64,000 nucleotides of DNA from NCBI RefSeq assembly GCF_051622035.1, contig NC_135355.1, positions 22,808,486 to 22,872,485 on the forward strand, in the 5' to 3' direction. Position 1 is the first letter of the stretch; each line of letters starts with the position of its first letter. This DNA comes from Arctopsyche grandis (Eukaryota; Arthropoda; Insecta; Trichoptera; Hydropsychidae). Shown here piece by piece: positions 37,601-48,553 of this stretch. Both the position numbers and the translations under genes were made by a program. A model generated the notes under the pieces. That model was not told where the DNA came from, did not search any database, and saw only the letters and a list, made by a program, of their open reading frames with translations.

Positions 37601-40600
37601 ATCCACATGCCAACCCGCATTTAAATGAGCTGATGCAGCTAGTGTTAAATCACAAGGCACTAATACGGAATAACGTCCGCTGTCGCGTTTACCCAACTTT
37701 GAATATTTACAAGTAAACAACTGTAATTGCTTTATAGAGCCACTCATAACTTTCTGATCATCAGTCATCCGCATTTTAAATTCTATTTCATTCTGAAATA
37801 ATAATTATTAATTTTTCATTAGCATAAACTAAGAAATTAAAAAATACATACATAATATATTATAAATTGACAAATACTTTATTAAAAACAAGAAATTGAT
37901 TTGATTCATATAAAAGTTGATTGAACATGAAATAAGTAAAAATAACTCACATTGAGAACGAGAGCTTGACAGTCTTTATTATCCATTGATTCAACCAACA
38001 AAATATCAGGTTTTTCAACTTTCAAATTAACAGTTGTCATTCCCTTAGGTTTATCTTCAGTTTGAGATTTTAATGGTTCTTGACTAATTTTAGATACCTT
38101 GCGAGAAACCTTAAATAAAAATTGATTTTTAAACACTTGAACAAACGTAGACAATAGCCGCATGTAGTCTGGCAATTACCATCCGTGAATCACTCGGTTT
38201 ATTTTGCAGTACAGCCTCTGCATTATGCACTTTAACATTATCAATTTGTGGTGTGGCTTCAGAACTTACAGCTGCTAACCCGCTTGTTACAAAATCACCA
38301 ATTTTCATCATAAAATCCATGGATAAAATTAAGCTGAAGCTGAAAATGCGAACATCCACTGGAAAAGAAAAAAATAATAATTAAAAAAATCGATAAATTT
38401 AATAAGCACATCGATAAAACATGAACTTACAGAAAATATCATCCTGCTTTTGAGTGAAAGTTATATCTATCATACTTCTTAGCTTTTCGGGAGATTCCGG
38501 GGATGTGTTGTTGATATCATCACTTCCAAACTGAGTTTTTCTTTGCATAAACCGGGTCAATTTAGATTTACGATTGGGTCTTGTATCGTCAAGCACACAA
38601 TCCACGAGCAATAAAGAAGTTTGCAAACAATTATTTGAAAGCATTTTACCTTTCACTGACAGAAGTAACAAGCTAAATCGAGCTAAACCAACTTCTTCAG
38701 TACTACCAAATGGTGATAAAACTTGATTCTGAAATTATTTAAGCTAGTATAATACATACATTACATGTAGATTTCATTGACTATTAAAATTACACAATAA
38801 TTCTTACATTTTCTGATGCTTTATTCATCATTTCAATTGTCAAACTGTCCATGGTAAAAGTAAATTTAATAACTGTTTTTGGAACTACTGAAGTTTCAGG
38901 GATATCTTTTAATTTAGCCATATGCACAGCTACTTCCGATTTTTTCAAAACTGAAGATCTTGAATCAACACTCATGCTGGTTTTCAATTGTGGTCTCTGA
39001 GCAGTGCTAGGAGGTGCTTCAACTTGTGGTGTTCCTTCAGTCAAGTTTTCAGATAGAATTTTCATAACCATCTTTAGGTCATCGCTTCCTATTATAACCT
39101 ATTTGTTAAATAAAAAAATATTTAAATAGAAGTGAATATGTTAAGATATATACGTATATACAATATAAAAAATAAAATATACCGTTATGGCTTTTAATCT
39201 TCCCGACATCTCAATATCAGGTAATTTATCATACCACGATGTTAGATTTCTTTTGACAATCAAATTAAACGAAGTTGGTTGTAATAACATTTTTTCATTA
39301 CTAATACTATCCATGTAGGGGGTTAATTTAACCCTTGATAATTTCAAATTTTCTAAAGCCAACGTCAGTTCATCTACAATCACTTCCATGTTATTCTGAA
39401 AAATTTCATCATACAAAATAAATAAAATATATGCACATATGTGACTATTGAAAATAAGAACACGAAAAACTTACATCGACATTCATGCTTATAAATTTAT
39501 TTTTTAGGGTTATATTTCCAAAATCAACCATAACAGCATAAGGACTTTTTGAATTCTCGGGAGCGATAACAATGGGAGCTTTTAAACTAACAAACATCGC
39601 AACTTTGGTTGCTTTTTCATAAGCATTTTGAACATTTGCTTTGGCAGATTCTGCAGCCATTGCTGATGCGTCTTTTATAGCTTGTTGTGCCGTTTGAAAA
39701 TTGTTGAGGAAATTCTAAAATTAAAATCAATGATAAATATATGTAGATACCAAAATTATTTTTCTTATTCATTTAAACTTAAAATCTACTTACCAGCATC
39801 GAAGAAACAAACCAATTAAGAAAAACGATTCGCACACAGCTAATTCTTGCTTTAATTGAAATATCTTCATCGTTTGGATATATATCCGTATTATATAATA
39901 CAATCTCGACATTTAAAGCATCTCCATCAACTATGCCAAGGATCTAATAAGGAGAAAATATGTCAATAAATTATATGTTAACTAAGGAATCCCAGTATTT
40001 TAGCAAAAATTTTACGTACTAATTAACTTATTTCATATATTTACCTCAGTATGTATAGTTTCTCGATTTTGATCGATAACTTTAATATCTTGAAGATTAG
40101 CGCTAACTTGCATGTAAGATTCTCGCATTGATAAACTAGATTTAAATCCAAACACAGCTACTTTTGCTAGAGATCTTTTTTCTGTAGCAAATTCGACACC
40201 AACTTTTTCAATAAAAATTTCGACTTTAAGACCGATAGTCTCATTTTGAATTGGTTTCTTTTTTTTTGACTCTACAATATAATAAACATACAATATAAGC
40301 TTTATAATAAACATAATTATACAAAATTTTTGTAATTCATATTTGCTTTACTTTTAGCAGCTTTTGCTGTTGGTAATTCTTCATCTTCTGGTATAGTTGA
40401 TAAAGGAGTTCCCGCAGTTGCAATTCTGTCTTTTTCGCCTTGAACAGCATTGAGCCTTGTCTAAAACAAAATTTATTAAAAACCAAAATGTCAGTCTCAT
40501 TTAAAATTTTAGAACTACAAAATTAAAAACAAACCTGAAATTGATTGGCAACAGTTAATAATTCGTGTAAGCCTTCTTGATGAAGTAGTAAATGTAAAAT

Positions 40601-43600
40601 TCTAAAGTCCAATTCAATGTATTGTTCAACAGACCGATGTTTACCATGAAAATCTGGACATTTTTTGTCAACCTAAAATTTGAGTTAATTTAAATATTGA
40701 ATTAACATATTATGACTTATTATATTTGGATGACTCAACTTACATTACAATATTTTACTGAAAAAAGATATTGGTCTGTATCACTAAATCGTGGGGTATG
40801 AACAAGTTTTAAAGGCTCTGATGAAGAACTACGATACAATGATAATTCTACACCAACTAGAGTTGCACTTGCTTCTAACATGAGAGTCTTTTGAACAGCG
40901 CAAAGTTGAAGGCCAGTAAGTGCAAATGAGGCTAATTTTTCATTGTTTTCAATTTGTAATTTGTTCTCACCCAGTTTTTGTTTCCTCATGACTGTGAGAA
41001 CGAATTCTAAATAATACAAATAAAACATAATTAGTATTGTTTAATTAAAAAAAAAACGATATTATATTACAATATACATTTATTTCATTTTTATAATACC
41101 ATCCATTATGAAATTAGCTTCAATTTCTGTCATCTGTACAAAGTCATCTTGTTCTGAAGGTTGAACCTTTCTTTCAGCTTGACGTTTTTTGTTCTCAGCA
41201 GGGTCAAAATATTTCAATAAAGATAAACTAGATGATCTCGATTCGGCTGACTATAAAAATTATTAGTATTATTTATAAGGCACATTCAAAAACAAATACA
41301 TAAGTACCAGAAAAATGAAAATTAAATAACCTTTAGCGGTAATAGTTGCTGTTCATCTTTTGGAAAAGGTACACTCACAAGAATTTCTAACATTGTCATC
41401 AATCTGAAAATATACCAGTTATGTCATTACACTAGTATAAATATTCGTTATACACAAAATGCTAGTTTACATCCTCATCACCTATCTTCGGAAGCATTGA
41501 CAGCAATTTGAGTTAAATGGCCAAATACTTTGATTTTAGGAAGTCTTGGATCATCAGTTATTAAACATTTTTCAATTTCTATTTTCAGTGTAGTTGGTTG
41601 TAGCAAATGCAATGTAGTCACATCACTTTCAACTATGCAAGAGTTCCAATCTTCATCTTTGTCAGCAATGACCACCTAAAATTAAAATTATTACAAAAGA
41701 TTTCAAAAGATGTTTGGATTTAAAGTATTCCAAATTAAATTGTATATTATATTTTAATTTATTTTATTCCAAATTATATTATTATATTTTAAGTATAAAG
41801 GATTTTAGGTATTCCATAGCAAGTATATCAAAAATATACCTGCATATCAGTCAATTTTAAAATGAACTTGTCGTATGAGTGTAAAATTGCTTGTTTTAAG
41901 ATTTCATCATCATCGGCGCCAGCTTTGAATAGTTGATGCACGTCAAAAGCTTTTTCAGAACGAGGAGCCGACTTAACACTAACTGCTCCAAGGTTGACAA
42001 CAACACAGGACTCTTTCCTGTTGGGTAATATAATAAAAATTAAAAGCTTAAACCAAAAGGGTTATTGTGTCAAACAACAATTTTAAAATTCATTTACCCA
42101 GTGTAAATACCACTATGAGGAAAAATTAAATAAGAAGAACAAATATCAATATCAATGTCGACTATAGAATGTTGACTGACGGCATACTGAAGACCAAGGG
42201 CAGATTTTTGTTTGAGATTTGAAAGTTTACTTTCAGCTGCAGCTTGCAATCTAGGAAAATAATGACATTTAAGTAAGTGTAACAAATAAACTAGATATTT
42301 ACACATAATACTTACTGCGATAGAGCAGATGACTCAGACGGTGGTTTAAATATTTCAACAATTTTAATTATTGTCTGCGCATCGTACACAACTTCTAGAG
42401 GTCTGGCGGCTAATTTTATTCTTTGACCACACGAGGAATCTGAGAAAATGTTGCATTTTAAATTAAACAATTTAATATGAATGTAAAATATTAAAATTTA
42501 ATATAAAACTTGTCAAATACCAAGTGGATTAGTTTCAAACATCACGTCAAGCAAGCTTATTCCAGGAGTTATCTGCTTCGAAGTAACAAGTCGAGGAGTC
42601 ATATTGTTTTGTTCTAGACCAGCAACTGTGAATTCTCGCATCCTTACTACCACCCTATCAAAAACGATGCAAATTAAGTAAATCTCCATCGCACAATTTT
42701 ACAAGCCAATTTTTTCAACAAATACTCATCTAAAGGGGAAAAGGAAAAATACATCTTAACCAATACTAACTTTAATGCGTTGGCACTGGGCCGTTGCTCT
42801 AGAGACGCTTGCACGTGATTCAATTTCGATGTGAGCACATTGACATGATCATCTGTCACACAAAGTACCAAACAACCCAAAGAAAAGTGACATTCAGTTG
42901 CCACAAACTCTATTGGCAAATGAGTAGGTGCAGAATTTTCCTGATAATCAATGGCTTGAAATAACTTTGACTTTTCATCCGTTGTCATAGCTTGCTCAAA
43001 TTGCTTCACTAAAATTAATAAATAATACGATTAAATAAACTAATTACAAAGTAATATTTTTCAGACCATCATGAAAATATGTAAGGAAAAAGTACATACT
43101 ACATATGATGTACACTTTAACCAATAATAATATTAAATAACTTACTAATGTGTGTAGTTTCTGATAATTCTTCATCTTTAGGAGAACTACTACCCCACCA
43201 AGAGCCAAACCAGCCCCTGTTTTTCTTTGCCTCTTCTTGAGCTTTACCTAGTCTAGCCACCTAAAAAAATATTTGAAGATTTTATTTAAATATACACACT
43301 AATTTAAAGACGATAAATAAAAATAAAAATGCTTACCTCCATTTCAATTCGTTGTCTGATAACGACCAGATTGAATAAATCGATTTTCTTTTCACAATTG
43401 TCTAAGAGACACTGAACATCTTTGGAAATCTTATTTTTAGCAGTCTGTAATTTAGTTTGATAAGCTACAGCATATTGTCGACACATATTGCGATGATTGC
43501 AAATATGATTCCAATCCCAATTCCGTTTCTTGCGTCTTACTTCACTTTCTAATATACAAGTATATGCAAAGTGCCACCACTCTTTATAATTCCCTCGATA

Positions 43601-46013
43601 TGATGTTAAAAGAGGACGATATTGTCTAAACAAAAAAATGTATTATTTGGTTGTTCACTTTTTACTGTGAATATAGATTTACATATCAATGGTTTGGTGC
43701 ACAGATATGTATTGTATGTCCATTTTTGAATTTGTATCAAATTTTAAGTTCATAGATGCTGGATTAATTTTTATTTTGCCAGTTTTTCCAGCTAACTTAA
43801 AATGCGAAACAAATTAAAAATGGATATACAATATATGTGCACCAAGCTATCGATTTGTTATTATATATGTAGGTTCACATGTATGATAGTTACTTTACCT
43901 ATATGGCGTTCCTTTTGCCATTCTATCCATAGAATCAGCTAATCTCATAATATCTTGATATTGGGCCTTGGTAATTCCGATCGCTAAACGATCCATATCT
44001 AAATTCAGCACACACTTTGGAATGACAAATTTGGGTGTATCTTGTTCTGGTTTCGGATTTAATTTCAGTTTTGCTGATGCATTAATTGGTCCCAATACTG
44101 AAAACACACCATTTAAGAGATAAGAAAAATACAAATACAGTATAAAAATGAATTTAAAATAAGCTTTTACTGTATTTAAAATCGGGTTGAACAGATTTTG
44201 TAGCAATTTCTGCTTGGAATTTCCTTAACATTTCCTCCCGAGTTAAATTTGTATACAAAAAAGAAGAAGGATTCCAATAAAGTGCCAAACCTTCCAAATC
44301 CAACACCTATAAATAAAGATACATAATTACTTAATAGTACAATAAAATTATAGAGATAATGTTTATATGTACATATATACATATGTATGTATATGATTTC
44401 AAATTACATGTAATGGAATAATTTTGTATGGAATTTAATACAAACAAAACCAATAATAATTACACACCTTAAAGATTTTTGTTACAGCATCAACAACTAC
44501 TGTTTGTCGCCATTTATCGTCTGTGGTATTTACGGACAAATTGTGCAAACTAATGCCCAGCGAAAATGGAGAGTTTGGATTAGTAATTTTATCTTCATAT
44601 CTAATGTGTATATCTTTTATGTTTAACTGAACATTTTTTATTATTTGAGTCACAAGTTTTTCAACGAAAGAATCATCTACTTTTGGTTCATCTGAAAATT
44701 AAACAAAAGCAGTTTTAGAAGCACATTGACATGATATTTGTTTTAAACAAAAATAAAATTACCTTTCTGTGATTCACGTTTCTTGGCATCTTCTACTCTC
44801 TGTAATTCATTTTGTTTATTTTGAAGTAATAGCTTATCTTCTTTTTCAGGATCAAATTTTACTTCTCTGTTTGGTGTGACTAGTAGAAACAATCTCTCTA
44901 TAGACGCCTCCACAGATGCACCATACAAATTTTTCCATGGTATTTTCAAAACTAATTTGCCTAAAATGTGCAAAAAATTAAATCAACTGAAATATTCGCG
45001 GTTGAGTCATTTCAAATTAGTATCAATTAGAATCAATCATACCTAGCCAAGGAGTCAATTGGTATGTCAGGGTTAAAAAATTCGTAATAGATAAAATAAT
45101 GTGAATATATCTACATAAAAAATTTAATAGTCTTTTGTTTGTCAAATTTTGATAAGAACGAAAGACAAGTTACAACATAAAAGCTATAATATAAATATTA
45201 TCACTGCCAATTCTTTTATGAGACTTAATTTTATGATTTTATGGTCATTCTATATAAAAATTATGTTAAAATTGGAGATTCTTTTCGTATTGAGAACAGT
45301 CAACAATAAAATTGACTAATCATTCTAAATCAATACATACCTAAATGTCCAAAGATTGTCTGTACAGGTAAATCTAGGTCATCTAGTGCACTTTGTTTCA
45401 GCACTAAATTTTCCAACACTACATCACCTGAAAAAATAAAAATAAAACATCGATGTGAAATTTAAAAAAAAATGTACATTATATAGTGCATACATATAAT
45501 ATATTGATGGTTGCACAATTACACATATCAAACTTGTCAAAAATGACAATATGCTAAGCAAAATGTGGTAAATATATCGATAACAAATAATAATTTTAAC
45601 ATAATATTGAGAAAGTTTACTTTGAACAAAAAATGAACAATCCATATCTGTCACCTTTCAGACTCCAAAATAACGTGCATTTAAATAGTTTTAACAACCA
45701 TATTTGAAATCAAACAAATCTTACGTGAAAAAAAAATACACCACAAATAAAATATGTTTGTACCCAGTCATCGGTTAACACTACGCAGATGTATTTAAGA
45801 ATAAATGCAGTAAAAAGACAGCAAATATGCCATTTTTTTCAAACGTAATGATAAGATATGTAAATAGTATGGGCAATGCGGTGTTAAAATGAGTGCGCAG
45901 AGCGAATGTTTACCTCCCCATATGCCAATTTTGAGTTGCGATCTGTCGAGATTTTCAACGTAATCGCCCAAGAAGCGGTTGAGGACGTCAGCCACCACCG
46001 ACTCGAACACCAT
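29368..46013 (-). CDS. Vps13: VPS13 (VPS13A/C-type) bridge-like lipid transfer protein, complete
   Basis: Rod-shaped lipid conduit acting at membrane contact sites, in mitochondrial and endolysosomal lipid homeostasis. I traced 55 coding exons; their 9,879 nt give 3,292 residues in one uninterrupted frame, near the fly protein and human VPS13A. It starts [20 protein letters not shown], the diagnostic chorein N-terminus, with [14 protein letters not shown] in exon 3. The middle is a long series of beta-rich repeats. The C-terminal third has the VAB/SHR-BD region, then ATG2-C-like helices with [12 protein letters not shown] and a terminal PH-like domain ending RLIRNVC. The A/C rather than B/D type is judged from the whole N- and C-terminal sequence. 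It is convergent with the myosin VI gene and divergent from the TMEM161 gene. A SINE and a TA repeat sit in introns. Confidence 0.96.
31805..36346 (-). CDS. Vps13: Vps13 exons 33-46 (VAB / SHR-BD region)
   Basis: Exons: 36346-36141, 36065-35957, 35854-35675, 35590-35315, 35238-35008, 34925-34710, 34463-34416, 33439-33236, 33153-33016, 32942-32796, 32706-32558, 32482-32351, 32267-32052, 31976-31805. Hallmarks are [52 protein letters not shown] and [20 protein letters not shown], the adaptor-binding repeats used for recruitment to organelles. The 48-nt exon (34416-34463) uses donor AAG|gtacat. The nearer gtaagg site would create a stop in the next exon. Confidence 0.92.
33440..34415 (-). other. 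Large Vps13 intron
   Basis: At 976 bp it is one of the largest introns of the gene. It carries a SINE (33750-33945) and, near 33650, a block resembling 25570-25612 downstream of the myosin gene. The rest is featureless AT-rich DNA. Confidence 0.7.
33750..33945 (-). mobile_element. tRNA-derived SINE, copy 4 (in Vps13 intron)
   Basis: On the minus strand: atagctcagtagttagcgta (A-box region), ggtcacgagtttgagct (B-box region), the body tagatcgatcgtttcctatc and caaagtttgccaatttaact, and the tail ccacctaccctcatctgt. It is the best-preserved full-length copy in the window and has the same orientation as the host gene. Confidence 0.85.
34591..34655. repeat. (AT)n microsatellite in a Vps13 intron
   Basis: About 32 uninterrupted AT units between the 48-nt exon (34416-34463) and exon 38. 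Confidence 0.95.
36441..39943 (-). CDS. Vps13: Vps13 exons 21-32 (central rod, second half)
   Basis: Exons: 39943-39794, 39714-39475, 39395-39183, 39098-38808, 38728-38431, 38358-38180, 38109-37951, 37792-37564, 37355-37209, 37135-36933, 36852-36715, 36635-36441. They continue the hydrophobic-groove repeats ([64 protein letters not shown]). Exons 24 and 32 include low-complexity Ser/Thr/Glu/Asn linkers that are probably surface loops. Eight of the twelve have lengths divisible by three. Confidence 0.92.
40045..43008 (-). CDS. Vps13: Vps13 exons 9-20 (central rod)
   Basis: Exons: 43008-42771, 42654-42521, 42439-42316, 42250-42098, 42017-41840, 41675-41482, 41403-41331, 41250-41100, 41006-40744, 40672-40535, 40460-40352, 40271-40045. 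The products are alternating amphipathic strands of the repeating beta-groove with [18 protein letters not shown] and [16 protein letters not shown]. They include a charged linker ([20 protein letters not shown]) split between exons 19 and 20. Exon 9 uses donor AA|gttagt, chosen because the next exon then restores KVVVRMREF. Confidence 0.92.
43146..46013 (-). CDS. Vps13: Vps13 exons 1-8 (chorein region)
   Basis: Exons in transcript order: 46013-45914, 45427-45341, 44960-44763, 44691-44468, 44306-44171, 44097-43899, 43625-43337, 43260-43146. They encode the N-terminal lipid-scooping chorein domain (first about 130 residues) and the following conserved segment with [22 protein letters not shown] and the Trp-rich [10 protein letters not shown] block. 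Exon 6 ends in phase 2 and exon 7 resumes RQYRPLL. A second exon-like block of matching phase lies between them at 43683-43791. Confidence 0.93.
43683..43791 (-). CDS. Vps13: Vps13 candidate alternative exon (109 nt), predicted
   Basis: Between exons 6 and 7, on the minus strand, an acceptor (gcattttaagttag) and donor (AT|gtaaat) bound 109 nt. They are open in one frame ([20 protein letters not shown] and on) with phase 1 at the start and phase 2 at the end. That fits splicing from exon 5 to exon 7 in place of exon 6, but not inclusion together with exon 6. No homology to exon 6 is apparent and skipping exon 6 would remove 66 conserved residues. Treat as unproven. Confidence 0.25.
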
Positions 46014-46052
46014 GGCTGAAGAGAGGCCGAAGCTGAAGTGTGTTCAGCTGAG

Positions 46053-46084
46053 CCTCCGCCTCCACCTCCACCTCCGCCTCTGCC
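46053..46084 (-). promoter_or_regulatory. G-rich tract in the Vps13 5' leader
   Basis: On the coding (minus) strand this is a run of GGAGGCGGAGGTGGAGG type with eight or more GG doublets spaced by one or two bases, 40-71 nt upstream of the Vps13 ATG. If transcribed it could form a two-tier G-quadruplex in the 5' UTR. A CACTGA tandem (46084-46106) and a CACCAT tandem (46214-46247) lie just upstream. The transcription start is unknown. Confidence 0.4.
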
Positions 46085-46213
46085 ACTGACACTGACACTG
46101 ACTACGTCGCCTCTCACCACTGTCAACTCTACCGCCCTGAACTGCGCGCTGACATCACCCCGCATCCGCACTTTGACAGAAAACACAACATAACACCCAC
46201 TTTTATGACCATC

Positions 46214-46247
46214 CACCATCACCATCACCATCACCATCACCATCACC
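46214..46247. repeat. (CACCAT)n short tandem repeat
   Basis: About five and a half hexamer units of CACCAT upstream of Vps13. The long minus-strand ORF across it, with a Met-Val run, is an artefact of this repeat. Confidence 0.85.
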
Positions 46248-46841
46248 TCATTACAAAATTGACAATTAATATAAGATCCATGCGACAATACCGAGCACTT
46301 ATTCAATACTAACTCAGCAATACATTGATCTATCGTTATTTAGCGTTCGTTCAGTATTTAAATTTAAGTGGCTCCTCGCTTCCATTTAAGAAAATTATCC
46401 ATACTGATCTTTCGGACATAAGTCTTGATTAGTCGTGAATTATAACCAGTGCAGTTTACAGAAAGTTTAGAGTTAACAGTTTACAGACAAACTAAAAAAA
46501 TATATTCAAATCAATACAAAATAATGGAAAATGCGAAATTAGCAAAATTTTGTACATTTGTAAAATTAAAATAAAAAAAAGTTGAAAATTACAAAACTTT
46601 TGGTTAAATGAATTTGTCTGGCTATTATTTTATTGTTTTTGGTTTTTACTGGCTTTTAAATTCGTCCGCAAAACATCAATATTGAGAGATTGGACAATTT
46701 CATCTTCTATTTAAATTTGGGGCAACGATTGTTGTGCGCAATCCCAATGTGCGAAATAATCCGTTTACTGCAGGGAACACATGTAAAAAGCCAACTCTCT
46801 TTTATATAAATCGTTGTGCATATTTTTGAGGGTTCGATGAT

Positions 46842-47009
46842 TACTAGTCAAATGTGAACCGGTCACAGGACAACCGGTCGCTCTAGATCGGTCACACGTG
46901 ATCACCCGTCACACTAAAACATGGTCACACCTTAAAACTGGTCATACCCTGAAATCGATCAACCAGTTTTCTCGTGACCGATTGGTGACTGGTTCACATA
47001 TGACTAGTA
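46842..47009. mobile_element. Small inverted-repeat element with GGTCAC motifs
   Basis: tactagtcaaatgtgaaccg at the left and ggttcacatatgactagta at the right are near-exact complements. The interior repeats ggtcaca/ggtcat units many times (ccggtcacaggacaaccggt and on). It looks like a MITE whose core grew by repetition of its own end. No ORF. Confidence 0.65.
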
Positions 47010-47094
47010 GTCCATTTACCATTTTTCAGCAATGGCAGCACTGTGCGAGCTGTCAATTGTCACTTTTCTAGCGACATATATACATATATTTATA

Positions 47095-47343
47095 GGCTGC
47101 CCGCGTTTGGCGTAGGCGGGGTTGGGGTGACGGGTTGAATCTGGTCACCACTACCCCACACCTCACTTTCTGCACTCCATTTCTTCCCGTTTTGCCTCGC
47201 AATGGTCTGTTAAACTATATTAGTTCACTTTTCATTTATCCTTCTCTGCCCCGCCTCGGTTCTAGTTAGGTTATGGTTACTACTTAAATATATTTAGCTG
47301 TCGCTGTATTTATAGCACCCACGCCCGGATTACCCTAATTTAC
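47095..47343. other. GC-richer block before the tandem duplication
   Basis: ctgcccgcgtttggcgtagg, ggttggggtgacgggttg and a C/T-rich run differ in composition from the neighbouring AT-rich DNA and look like part of a dispersed element continuous with the 281-bp unit. No ORF. The missing first exon of the TMEM161 gene should lie somewhere between 46.1 and 48.5 kb, but I could not place it. Confidence 0.35.
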
Positions 47344-47905
47344 TGATGTCCTTATTTTCTATCTCATTCTCACGTGGCAGTTTTCCCTAACCATTGCATT
47401 TTCTTCGACAAACCCCAATGATATTTAATTAAGGTTGTCTTTTTACAATCTGAACGCATTAATGATATTATTATGTATGTAAGTTTGGATTCGTAGAATC
47501 TGTGACGATAATTTAATTAATAAAATGTTTACTATTAGATTAGCCATGTTTAAGCGGTTTATATTACAAATACCGAGCGAAGCCGAGTAAAACTACTAGT
47601 TAACTACATATGTATATATTGACTTGATGTCCTTATTTTCTATCTCATTCTCACGTGGCAGTTTTCCCTAACCATTGCATTTTCTTCGACAAACCCCAAT
47701 GATATTTAATTAAGGTTGTCTTTTTACAATCTGAACGCATTAATGATATTATTATGTATGTAAGTTTGGATTCGTAGAATCTGTGACGATAATTTAATTA
47801 ATAAAATGTTTACTATTAGATTAGCCATGTTTAAGCGGTTTATATTACAAATACCGAGCGAAGCCGAGTAAAACTACTAGTTAACTACATATGTATATAT
47901 TGACT
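47344..47905. repeat. Exact 281-bp tandem duplication
   Basis: 47344-47624 and 47625-47905 read identically (start tgatgtccttattttctatc, end atatgtatatattgact), with a 4-bp continuation tgat to 47909. Each unit contains one right end of the CTAGT/GGCTTCG family (accgagcgaagccgagtaaa, actactagtt). A very recent duplication or an assembly artefact. Confidence 0.95.
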
Positions 47906-47939
47906 TGATCTTCTAATTTATACATATAATATTTGTAAT

Positions 47940-48130
47940 ATAAACAGCTTAAACATGGCAAAACAATCCAATAGTAAACATTCGTTCGTTACTTTATTTT
48001 ATTAAATTTATTATAATATTCAACAATGTGGATATTGTCATTATAGAAACTTTGATTTTTTTTCGATGTTTCCAACAAACCTTACATACAAATTCTCTTT
48101 CAAAATTATATATTAGATTAAAATTTCTAT
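47940..48130 (-). repeat. CTAGT/GGCTTCG family repeat, truncated copy
   Basis: Minus-strand relative of the family: ttgtaatataaacagcttaa, catggcaaaacaatccaata, then ccttacatacaaattctctt and caaaattatatattagatt, the same order as 51680-51900. It lacks the cggcttcgctcgg terminus. Confidence 0.6.
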
Positions 48131-48553
48131 TTTTATTATATTTCAGCATATGTATGAAAAGTTTCATATTCTGTTATACATACATAAGTTTTTTTTTATA
48201 ATTTGTAAAACATTTTTCTCATCATAATTGAAAATTAAAAAAAATTCAAACTTCCTTTTTATATAAAATAAATAAATACCGTATTTTAAATGTGTATTCA
48301 GAAATATGTTAATTATTATATGGAAACAAATGATTTTTCCCTTGATCTCAGTATTGTATAAAAAGTTTAAGATGTGTTTGTAGATACAACACGTAAGTGT
48401 CAATTGTTCAACCTAAAAAAACTTTTTCAATTATGATCACTCTAACAAATTGTGCACGTTCCTCGAACAAACTGAAAGTGGCTTATATTTATCACCGTAG
48501 AAACTTTATTTTTATTAGTGAGAATTTAAATTTTGATTTGTTTTTATTTTCAG

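Noticed and set aside
43681-43798. Treating the 43.7-kb block as a normal constitutive Vps13 exon between exons 6 and 7
   Set aside because: After exon 6 (phase 2) it runs into a stop within a few codons, whereas exon 6 joins exon 7 directly in frame (TPYR then QYRP). It was kept only as a possible alternative exon.
45884-46306. 140-codon minus-strand ORF with Met-Val and Gly runs over the Vps13 start
   Set aside because: It overlaps Vps13 exon 1 in another frame, and its Met-Val and Gly runs come from the CACCAT and GGTGGA tandem repeats.
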